DNA of 9,585 bases. Source: CAZXVU01 sp964644465. GTDB taxonomy: Bacteria > Chlamydiota > Chlamydiia > Chlamydiales > SM23-39. The stretch's first letter is position 1. Every line of letters begins with the position of its first letter. A model generated the notes under the pieces. That model had not been told where the DNA came from. It saw only the letters and a list, made by a program, of their open reading frames with translations, and did not search any database. The DNA is taken from NCBI GenBank assembly GCA_964644465.1, contig CAZXVU010000077.1:1-9585 (forward strand). The letters are read 5' to 3'. The translations under genes and the position numbers were made by a program. Below, one piece after another: positions 1-5,939 of the stretch.

Positions 1-15
1 TTATTTGGGTATAAT

Positions 16-1530
16 ATGAGAATCGTTCAACTTGCTGCTGAATTTGCCCCTATTGCGAAAGCTGGTGGGCTGGGAGAGGTCATTGTTGGTCTTTCCAGGG
101 AATTGACCCGCGTCCATGAGGATGTGGAAGTCATCATTCCAAAATATGATTTCATAGACACGAAAAAACTCGCCAACCTTCGGATGGAGGTTCCTGACTT
201 TAAGTGCTATGAGAAGGGAAACCTGCATCCAAATACGATGTGGTCAGCCCAATGCGAAGGGTGCAACCTCCATCTCCTTGAAGCCCGCCATCCAGCTGGC
301 TATTTCCATAGAGGCAAAATCTATGGAGGAGAAGATGAGAAGGCCCGATTCATCTATTTTTCCCGGGCGGTCCTCGAATACTTGAAATTGAAAAAGGAAC
401 CGATCGACATCCTCCATCTTCACGACTGGCATGTTTCTATTTGCGCCCCCCTGGTAAAAGATCTTTTTGCCAGCGAATTGAAGGTGAAGTCTATTGTCCT
501 GACGATCCATAACAGCGAATATCAAGGGAAGTGCGCCGCTCATGACCTTGATAATATTGGCTTGAGAAGCGCGAACTATCTTACAAAAGAAAAAATGCTC
601 GATGACGATCCAGAGACTCCTAAGGCCGTCAATCTGATGAAAGGGGGAATTGTATATGCCGATGAAGTGGTCGCCGTTTCTCCCACTTATTCCAAAGAAC
701 TCCTGACCGCGGAAATGGGCTTCCACCTTGAATCGACTTTCCGAAAATATAAAGGAAAGATCACGGGGATTCTCAATGGAATCGACCAAAAAATTTGGGA
801 TCCTTCAACAGATCCATCCCTGAAAGGGCATTTCAATTCCGAAACTTCTTTTGCTGCGATTCAAAATGCGAAAAAAGAAAATAAGAAAGAGCTCCAGAAG
901 AGGTTTAAACTCGCAAACGATAAAACACCGTGGGTAGGAGCTGTGACCCGCTTAGTCCCTCAAAAGGGCCCTGAGCTCATTGCGGAGGCTCTCAAGAAAA
1001 CAGTAGAACTCGGAGGGACGTTCCTCCTTCTTGGATCTACAGACCTCCCTAAGATGAAAGAGTTTTTCGACAAACTCAAACAGCAATATGCCTCGAATCA
1101 TCAAGCCTTTCTCCAATTCGAGTACAATGAAGAACTCGCTCATGTGATCTACGCTGCTAGCGACTTCACAGTAGTGCCATCCCATTTCGAGCCTTGCGGG
1201 CTGACACAACTCATTGCGATGCGCTACGGATCCATTCCGATTGCCCGTTCCACAGGCGGTTTAAAAGACACCGTCTTCGACTGCGAAGATCCCACTGTTC
1301 CTATGCAAAAACGGAATGGGTTCACCTTCCAAAAAATAAGCCCCGATGCTCTCGATTCTGCACTTAAGCGGGCCTTCCATCTCTATCGCTCCGATCCCGC
1401 CACTTTCCAATCTGTTGTACGGAGAGCCATCCAGCTCGATTTTAGCTGGAAAAAACCGGCTCAAGAGTATCTAAAACTCTACCGAAAAATGGCAGCTCTA
1501 AAAACTCAGAAAAATTCTGTAGCGGTTTAG
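16..1530 (+). CDS. glgA: Glycogen synthase (ADP-glucose type, GT5 family)
   Basis: A 504-residue GT-B glycosyltransferase that would extend alpha-1,4-glucan chains from a nucleotide-glucose donor in glycogen synthesis. The N-terminus MRIVQLAAEFAPIAKAGGLG is the classic GlgA opening, with the K-x-G-G-L donor-binding loop at residues 15-19. Other family marks are HDWH at 136-139, LNGID at about 253-257, R312/K317 in RLVPQKG (matching the E. coli R300/K305 region), and EPCGLTQ at 392-398 followed by STGGL at 412-416. Length fits the family (about 470-500), with a short polar tail. The ATG at 16 is chosen because the conserved beta-strand begins there, although the frame stays open to the window edge. 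No Shine-Dalgarno is seen; the hexamer TATAAT directly abuts the ATG. Chlamydial GlgA has been reported to accept UDP-glucose, so donor preference here is open. It converges on the SDR gene, with 8 bp between the stops. Confidence 0.96.
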   Translation: MRIVQLAAEFAPIAKAGGLGEVIVGLSRELTRVHEDVEVIIPKYDFIDTKKLANLRMEVPDFKCYEKGNLHPNTMWSAQCEGCNLHLLEARHPAGYFHRGKIYGGEDEKARFIYFSRAVLEYLKLKKEPIDILHLHDWHVSICAPLVKDLFASELKVKSIVLTIHNSEYQGKCAAHDLDNIGLRSANYLTKEKMLDDDPETPKAVNLMKGGIVYADEVVAVSPTYSKELLTAEMGFHLESTFRKYKGKITGILNGIDQKIWDPSTDPSLKGHFNSETSFAAIQNAKKENKKELQKRFKLANDKTPWVGAVTRLVPQKGPELIAEALKKTVELGGTFLLLGSTDLPKMKEFFDKLKQQYASNHQAFLQFEYNEELAHVIYAASDFTVVPSHFEPCGLTQLIAMRYGSIPIARSTGGLKDTVFDCEDPTVPMQKRNGFTFQKISPDALDSALKRAFHLYRSDPATFQSVVRRAIQLDFSWKKPAQEYLKLYRKMAALKTQKNSVAV

Positions 1531-1538
1531 AGACTCTC

Positions 1539-2621
1539 TTAGGTTTTTTCTTTTTCGATTTTCGCTTTCAATCTGGGAGACATCTGAAGATGGTTAATTT
1601 TATACCAAGATAATGGATTGTCTTTGAGTTCTTCGATCATTTTTGGAAGGCTTTTGTCTAGGGCGTGTTTAGGCTCCCATCCTAATATTTTTTTCGCTTT
1701 GGAAATATTGAGCTCGTAATGATCGTCCGCTAAATCGATCATCCACGGTTTGATGAAAGGAGGAGGTACAAAAGGAATATGGCCTTGAATCCAAGCGCCT
1801 AATTTGGCGATGAGTTTCGGAACGCGCCAAGTCTTGAACTCTTTGCCACGAATCAGGCGGGAAATTTGCCGCTGCAATTGATCGTAGCTCAAAGTTTTCG
1901 GCTCGCCGATAAGGAGAGTCAGTTCCGGGGGCAGCTCTTTCCGTTTATCGACAGCCAGAGAGATGGCGTCAATAAGATCTGCCATGTGGAGAAATGCGGC
2001 TCCATGATTGACGTTCCCTGAAAAGAGGCGGCTTTCAAGTTGGTTTTCATAAATTCTTTGGATCTGATGACTAATGGGGATGGAATTACAATAGTCGTCG
2101 TATACGCCTGCTATCCGCAGAATGACCGTCTTCATTTTACCGCGCAGCTCGTGGATAGCTTTTTCTGTATGTACCTTCGAGAGAGGATAGTCCCATTTCG
2201 GCGCAACAGGATCCTCTTCCGTAATGGGATGGCCCGGTTTTCCTGGAGCATGGACGAGCATCGTGCTGGAAAAAACAAATTGATCGACGTCAAAGGGTTT
2301 AAGGGCTTTGAGAAGCCGCTCGGTTCCTTGGACCGTCACTTTCTCGTAAAGATCTGAATGCTGCTGATCGAAACTATAATAGGCCGCTAAGTGGATGACC
2401 GAGGCGATCTTGGTGCCATAGAAGTTTTTGATATGCATGAATGCTTGCTGGACGCTCTCATCCGACGAAAGATCTACCGGCACAAGCTCTTCAGTTGGCA
2501 TGGCATAGATGGCCTTCAAAAGCTCGAACCCGACAATCTTGTACTTTTCTCCGAGCTTGCGGACGACATTCGTCCCGATCCTACCGCAGCTTCCCGTGAC
2601 AATGATGACTTCTTTATTCAT
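1539..2621 (-). CDS. NAD(P)-dependent epimerase/dehydratase (extended SDR)
   Basis: A 360-residue extended short-chain dehydrogenase/reductase. It has an N-terminal Rossmann fold with the nucleotide loop TGSCGRIG (residues 9-16, the GxxGxxG pattern), an LAAYY segment near 78-82 following the fourth strand, FSST at 117-120 as the catalytic Ser/Thr region, and Y145-x3-K149 as the catalytic pair. The C-terminal half contains the ILGWEPKHALDKSLPKMIEE signature common in sugar-nucleotide epimerases and related reductases. The substrate cannot be told from sequence: a nucleotide sugar, sterol-like or dihydroflavonol-like compound are all possible. The ATG at 2621 is preceded by AAGGTG about six bases upstream, a fair ribosome-binding site. 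It follows pgsA on the same strand after a 207-bp gap that holds a large palindrome, so co-transcription with pgsA is uncertain. Its stop is 8 bp from that of glgA, convergent. Confidence 0.88.
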   Translation of the reverse strand: MNKEVIIVTGSCGRIGTNVVRKLGEKYKIVGFELLKAIYAMPTEELVPVDLSSDESVQQAFMHIKNFYGTKIASVIHLAAYYSFDQQHSDLYEKVTVQGTERLLKALKPFDVDQFVFSSTMLVHAPGKPGHPITEEDPVAPKWDYPLSKVHTEKAIHELRGKMKTVILRIAGVYDDYCNSIPISHQIQRIYENQLESRLFSGNVNHGAAFLHMADLIDAISLAVDKRKELPPELTLLIGEPKTLSYDQLQRQISRLIRGKEFKTWRVPKLIAKLGAWIQGHIPFVPPPFIKPWMIDLADDHYELNISKAKKILGWEPKHALDKSLPKMIEELKDNPLSWYKINHLQMSPRLKAKIEKEKT

Positions 2622-2626
2622 AGAGC

Positions 2627-2632
2627 ACCTTA
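2627..2632 (-). promoter_or_regulatory. Ribosome-binding site of the SDR gene
   Basis: Read on the minus strand, AAGGTG lies about six bases before the ATG at 2621. It is one of the clearest Shine-Dalgarno-like sequences in the window and supports that start over internal alternatives. Confidence 0.5.
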
Positions 2633-2677
2633 CACGTCATTTATCACCTATCGCCCTTCTCAGCAATTAAAGAAGAA

Positions 2678-2783
2678 CAATCACAGAGATACACAGAGAA
2701 CAAAAGGAGTTACACAGAGGTAAAAATATGATCTTTTTCTCTGTGTAACTTTTAATCTATCTCTGTGTAACTCTGTGAATTGC
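2678..2783. repeat. Interrupted palindrome of six CACAGAG-type units
   Basis: Three direct copies of an 8-bp unit (T/A)CACAGAG start at 2681, 2691 and 2712. Three inverted copies (CTCTGTGT/A) start at 2739, 2761 and 2771, in mirror order and almost mirror spacing (10, 21 | 22, 10). The innermost arms AGTTACACAGAG (2708-2719) and CTCTGTGTAACT (2739-2750) are a perfect 12-bp inverted repeat, with AAAAA (2722-2726) and TTTTT (2734-2738) extending the stem inward. The outer arms continue imperfectly to CAA/TTG at the ends. As RNA the whole element could fold into one long imperfect hairpin. It fills much of the gap between pgsA and the SDR gene. It could be a dispersed intergenic repeat, an attenuator or 3'-end stabiliser for pgsA, or a binding array; sequence alone does not decide. 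Confidence 0.85.
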
Positions 2784-2784
2784 T

Positions 2785-2804
2785 TTTGGAGGTGTATATC
2801 CAAA
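2785..2804. repeat. Small stem-loop after pgsA
   Basis: TTTGGA (2785-2790) and TCCAAA (2799-2804) form a perfect 6-bp inverted repeat with an 8-base loop, about 25 bp past the pgsA stop in the direction of transcription. No T-run follows on the minus strand, so it is not a standard intrinsic terminator. Together with the adjacent larger palindrome it may still shape the pgsA transcript end. Confidence 0.35.
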
Positions 2805-2828
2805 GTCTGGAGGCTACATAAGTGACTA

Positions 2829-3419
2829 TTAAATATTGTCGATGGCTTTTTTGATGTAGATACGGTTGGCAAAGACATAGTCGCCAAAAGAGATCACTGT
2901 ATAAATCGCCGCAATAGAAACGGCGAAGAGAGAGATTTGCTGGAGAAGAGCTAGAGGCAATACTCCTGCAGTATAAGGGATCATTAATAAAATGATCAGG
3001 AAGGCTACGCTTGCCTGGATGACTGCTTTGACTTTGCCGCTGAAGCGGGCAGCTAGGACCACTCCCCTCATGGCGCAAAGCGTCCTCAAAGTGCTGATAA
3101 AAATATCTCTGTAGAGAAAAACAAAGACGACCAAAAGAGGCAGATTTACAAAGCCTTGAGTAAACGTTAAGAAGAGAGAAATGTGGGTAATGCTATCTGC
3201 CATCGGATCCAAGACTTTTCCAAGATCAGTGACTTCATTGCGGCGCCTTGCGACCATCCCATCGAAAAGATCGGAGCATTCGCAAATCACTAACAGCCCT
3301 AAAAGAACATAGGGGAGCCAAATGAGAGGAATCCCCAACCATTCATGTTCAAGGTAGAGTAAAGGGAAAATGGGGCTGATGAAAATGCGTAATAGTGTGA
3401 AGTAGTGAGCTGGATTCAT
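2829..3419 (-). CDS. pgsA: CDP-alcohol phosphatidyltransferase (PgsA-like)
   Basis: A 196-residue integral membrane enzyme of the CDP-alcohol phosphatidyltransferase family. The full family signature D-G-x2-A-R-x8-G-x3-D-x3-D is present: D53, G54, A57, R58, G67, D71, D75, with an additional acidic residue at D50. Hydrophobic segments flank this site (about 13-24, 30-46, 86-100, 130-160, 162-180), as expected for a protein with about six helices. The likely reaction is CDP-diacylglycerol plus glycerol-3-phosphate to phosphatidylglycerophosphate, the first step to phosphatidylglycerol. The family cannot be split with certainty by eye, so phosphatidylserine or other head groups remain possible. 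The gene lies 47 bp downstream of rlmN on the same strand, so co-transcription is likely. No strong ribosome-binding site is seen before the ATG at 3419. Proximity to glgA matches the CT797-CT798 neighbourhood of Chlamydia. Confidence 0.88.
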   Translation of the reverse strand: MNPAHYFTLLRIFISPIFPLLYLEHEWLGIPLIWLPYVLLGLLVICECSDLFDGMVARRRNEVTDLGKVLDPMADSITHISLFLTFTQGFVNLPLLVVFVFLYRDIFISTLRTLCAMRGVVLAARFSGKVKAVIQASVAFLIILLMIPYTAGVLPLALLQQISLFAVSIAAIYTVISFGDYVFANRIYIKKAIDNI

Positions 3420-3466
3420 CGTTTAACAGCTTATTTCGAGCAGCCTAAAACATCTTAACGTATTTA

Positions 3467-4540
3467 TCAATCCCCGACCGCAGAAGAAGCTAAAAGAAGT
3501 TCTTCTTTCGGAGGAGTCTGAAGCGCGAGCTGTCCGCAGGCTGCGGCAATATCCTTTCCTTTTGTATAGCGCCAAGTTGTATTGATTCCCGCATCTTCAA
3601 GGATCGCCCGGAAATCCTCAATCGTCTCTTTTTCTGGTCGGTTCAGTCTCAGGCCATCTACAGGATTATAGGGGATTAGATTCACAGTACATTGCTTGTC
3701 CTTGAGGAGGCGCGCCAGCTCTTCGGCATGTGCGGGCTTGTCGTTAATATCTGCAAGGAGCGTGTACTCGTAGGTGATATCCCGCTTGGTTTCGCGCGCA
3801 TAGTTGTCCATTGCCAATAATACTTCTTCCAGAGGATAGCGGCGGGCGTAAGGGATGATTTTTTTTCGGATATGTTGGTTCGGAGCATGCAAAGAAAGGA
3901 CGAGATTCACTTTGAGCTCTTCTTTCGCCAGTTTGTGGATTCCTTCGACAACGCCTACTGTAGATACTGTGATGCGCCGTTGTGAGATGTTAAATCCTTC
4001 AGGAAGATTGAAAATTTTGATCGATTTCACAACCGCATCGTAATTCTCCATCGGCTCCCCCATCCCCATAAAAACGAGATGAGAGACACGCTCTCCTTTC
4101 AGTTTTAAAAAGCGGTTGATGTGAAGGACTTGCTCAACGATTTCTGCCGCGCTTAAATTCCTCAGCAAACCTTCTCTGCCGGATGCGCAAAATGCGCAGC
4201 GGGCTGGACATCCTACTTGGCAGGAAATGCAGACAGTGCGGCGGTCGCCCGACATGATGAGAACAGACTCCACTCTTTTTTTATCGGGAAGCTCCCAGAG
4301 GAATTTGATCGTTTCCAGATCTTCCGATTCTTGGGTCCGAAGGAGCTTGATGATTGGAAATCCCAATTTTCCAATGAGCTTCGTCCGGAGTTCGCGGCTC
4401 ACATTCGTCATCGCCTCAAAGGAGGCGGCATCTTTTGCGTAAATCCAATCAAAAATCTGAGCAGCGCGGAACGGTTTTTCCCCTTCCTTCTCCAGCCAAA
4501 TCTTGAATTCTTCCAGTGTAAATGAACAAAGTTCTTGCAT
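3467..4540 (-). CDS. rlmN: Dual-specificity 23S rRNA/tRNA adenine-C2 methyltransferase (radical SAM)
   Basis: A radical-SAM methyltransferase that would methylate C2 of A2503 in 23S rRNA and A37 in some tRNAs. With the ATG at 4540 it has 357 residues, a usual RlmN length. The [4Fe-4S] motif C111-x3-C115-x2-C118 is complete. C104, seven residues before it, corresponds to the catalytic Cys118 of E. coli, and C335 in AAACGQL to the methyl-carrying Cys355. The SAM-binding GMGEP lies at 159-163, and GEKPFRAAQIFDWIY at 20-34 is the typical N-terminal RNA-binding segment. The frame extends nine codons to a GTG at 4567, but neither start has a clear Shine-Dalgarno. I prefer the ATG because family proteins start near this point, and TATACT lies nine bases before it. 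The gene heads a leftward block with pgsA and diverges from the DoxX gene. Confidence 0.95.
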   Translation of the reverse strand: MQELCSFTLEEFKIWLEKEGEKPFRAAQIFDWIYAKDAASFEAMTNVSRELRTKLIGKLGFPIIKLLRTQESEDLETIKFLWELPDKKRVESVLIMSGDRRTVCISCQVGCPARCAFCASGREGLLRNLSAAEIVEQVLHINRFLKLKGERVSHLVFMGMGEPMENYDAVVKSIKIFNLPEGFNISQRRITVSTVGVVEGIHKLAKEELKVNLVLSLHAPNQHIRKKIIPYARRYPLEEVLLAMDNYARETKRDITYEYTLLADINDKPAHAEELARLLKDKQCTVNLIPYNPVDGLRLNRPEKETIEDFRAILEDAGINTTWRYTKGKDIAAACGQLALQTPPKEELLLASSAVGD

Positions 4541-4609
4541 AGTGCGGACAGTATAGCAGCTTCCCACTTGTTTTTAAAAGAAATCCCGGCGATTCTAAAA
4601 AAAAATACC

Positions 4610-4614
4610 AGGAA
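4610..4614 (+). promoter_or_regulatory. Ribosome-binding site setting the DoxX start
   Basis: AGGAA lies eight bases before the ATG at 4622. It is the reason to choose that ATG over the in-frame upstream ATG at 4535, which would overlap the start of rlmN and add 29 polar residues in front of the first membrane helix. Confidence 0.6.
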
Positions 4615-4621
4615 CCGTTCT

Positions 4622-5116
4622 ATGCTTACGAGCCCATTCCTTCGATTCATCGATAAATTTTACAGTTTTTTTATCATGATCGGAGGCAACCTCCAAAGCC
4701 TCTTCCTCCTCTATATGCGCATGACTTGGGGGCATCAATTTTTTATTACAGGCCTCGGCAAGTTAGGACACATGGACAAGGTAATAGATTTTTTTACTTC
4801 CCTGGGTTTTAAGCACCCCGTCTACCTTTCTTATTCGGTCGCTTCCTTAGAAACGGTTTGCGGCTTTCTCTTATTTATCGGTTTTGCGTCTCGAATTGCC
4901 GCAATCCCAATGATCATCACCATGCTCATCGCTTTGAGCACGGCGCATGCACCCAATATTTCAAATTTTCGTTTTCTGACGGAGCCGTTAGAACTCGTGA
5001 AACAAGAACCTTATGCCTTTTTGCTAATGGCTCTCATGGTATTTATTTTTGGACCGGGCCGTATTTCCGTCGATGCTTGGATCAAACGCTGGGTCGACCG
5101 CCAACCCCGCTACTGA
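4622..5116 (+). CDS. DoxX-family small membrane protein
   Basis: A 164-residue polytopic membrane protein of the DoxX-like family. From the ATG at 4622 it shows hydrophobic segments at about 13-32, 71-90, 91-107 and 121-134, about four helices, the usual DoxX architecture. Family marks include GLGKLG at 44-49 after the first helix, the buried glutamate E77 ahead of GFLLFIG at 81-87, and the ending FGPGRISVDAWI at about 133-144. DoxX proteins are linked in the literature to thiosulfate:quinone oxidoreductase subunits and, in mycobacteria, to a membrane complex with superoxide dismutase, but most members have no known role and none is assigned here. It diverges from rlmN and its stop is 3 bp from the convergent GT2 stop. 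It is the only rightward gene in this stretch, so it probably has its own promoter in the short space before 4622. Confidence 0.85.
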   Translation: MLTSPFLRFIDKFYSFFIMIGGNLQSLFLLYMRMTWGHQFFITGLGKLGHMDKVIDFFTSLGFKHPVYLSYSVASLETVCGFLLFIGFASRIAAIPMIITMLIALSTAHAPNISNFRFLTEPLELVKQEPYAFLLMALMVFIFGPGRISVDAWIKRWVDRQPRY

Positions 5117-5119
5117 ATA

Positions 5120-5893
5120 TTAATTCTTCTCAGCTTTCCAGAAGGCTTGTTTGACGAAAGAGAGGGACCAACGGATCATTTCAAGATGGTCTTGGACGAA
5201 AACCCAACGGAGAGCAGACCATAACCCGAAATGTCGGAAAAGAATCCGGCAAGTCTCCGATACATCCCCTAAAACCTCTTTGGCAACCCTTCGATGCGGT
5301 TCCGAATCAACCAGGACCCTTCTGCTATAGACGGCCCGCATCCCCTTTTTGAGGAAATAGCGGCAAAGAAGGTCAAAAGCGGGCCGGTGAATAAAGCGCC
5401 CATCGTATCCGCCAAGCTGCAGTAATGTATCTTTTAAAAACCAAGATGACCTGATGGCTACCCCTTTTTTCAACAACTCTTGATTCAAGGAAAAGCTAAC
5501 AGTTTGTGGAGCGAGGTCAGGGCCCCGTTTTAAAAAGCTAGAATATACAAGCTGGGGCTCTCCGGTTTCCTGGGTCAGCTGCAATAAATAAGAAAGGCCG
5601 TGTTGAGAGAGATAACGCTCTCCCGGCTCTAGAAATTGGACGTACTTTCCTTTTGCAGCATCGAGTCCAAGATTCATCATCTCCCCAAGTCGCTTTCCAG
5701 ATGCATCTTTCACCTGAATCGAAAGGCCGGGATAGCAATGGGAGATTGAGGGAAGCCTCCCCGATCCTTCTCCATCGAGAAGAATGATCTCGAAGCGGGC
5801 ATCGCTTTGAACTTTTAAAGAATCTAAGGTAAGCGGGAGCAGATGGCGGTTACCACGAACCAGCAGGATGAGAGAGAAGCTTAAGCCTTCCAT
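5120..5893 (-). CDS. Family 2 glycosyltransferase with altered metal site
   Basis: A 257-residue protein matching the GT-A fold of family 2 glycosyltransferases. It has FSLILLVRGN near the start (first strand), FEIILLDGEGSG at 34-45 where the family usually has an acidic nucleotide-binding turn, GEMMNLGLDAAKGKYVQFLE at 70-89, and GGYDGRF at 161-167, a common acceptor-side motif. The overall pattern resembles WcaA-type enzymes that add sugars to surface polysaccharides or lipids. The position of the DXD metal motif reads EPGE (89-92), so sugar donor and activity are uncertain. The C-terminus has amphipathic segments at about 219-252 that could associate with the membrane. The ATG at 5893 has no Shine-Dalgarno; TATAGA lies seven bases upstream, so a very short leader is possible. 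It is divergent from glyS across 46 bp. Confidence 0.82.
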   Translation of the reverse strand: MEGLSFSLILLVRGNRHLLPLTLDSLKVQSDARFEIILLDGEGSGRLPSISHCYPGLSIQVKDASGKRLGEMMNLGLDAAKGKYVQFLEPGERYLSQHGLSYLLQLTQETGEPQLVYSSFLKRGPDLAPQTVSFSLNQELLKKGVAIRSSWFLKDTLLQLGGYDGRFIHRPAFDLLCRYFLKKGMRAVYSRRVLVDSEPHRRVAKEVLGDVSETCRILFRHFGLWSALRWVFVQDHLEMIRWSLSFVKQAFWKAEKN

Positions 5894-5910
5894 TTATTGT
5901 TCTATAGAGG

Positions 5911-5925
5911 TAATCTTTAAGATTA
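5911..5925. promoter_or_regulatory. Perfect 7+1+7 palindrome between GT2 and glyS
   Basis: TAATCTT (5911-5917), a single central T, and AAGATTA (5919-5925) form a perfect inverted repeat. It sits in the middle of the 46-bp gap separating the divergent starts of the glycosyltransferase (5893) and glyS (5940). Location and symmetry fit an operator read by a dimeric regulator acting on both directions. The sequence is AT-rich and short, and no regulator is encoded nearby, so this is a candidate only. Confidence 0.4.
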
Positions 5926-5939
5926 AACTCGGTATATTT

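Noticed and set aside
244..789. 181-residue open frame on the minus strand inside glgA
   Set aside because: No recognisable domain, no ribosome-binding site, and complete overlap with conserved GlgA motifs.
1529..1555. AGAG/CTCT hairpin followed by TTTTTTCTTTTT after glgA, as a terminator
   Set aside because: The stem has only four A/G-C/T pairs and the T-run is separated and lies in the coding end of the convergent SDR gene (Lys/Glu codons). Too weak to call.
2678..2783. CRISPR array
   Set aside because: The units are only 8-11 bp, half are inverted, and there are no spacers of uniform length or cas genes.
2678..2783. Insertion sequence or MITE remnant
   Set aside because: No transposase fragment and no convincing target-site duplication can be seen at the edges; kept as a repeat of unknown origin.
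2752..3078. Open frame on the minus strand overlapping the 3' half of pgsA and the palindrome
   Set aside because: It is a frame-shifted reading of pgsA and ends inside the repeat; the PgsA frame keeps the full family signature.
4535..4621. Longer DoxX protein starting at the ATG at 4535
   Set aside because: It would overlap the rlmN start region and add a polar leader with no ribosome-binding site; AGGAA before 4622 decides the shorter form.
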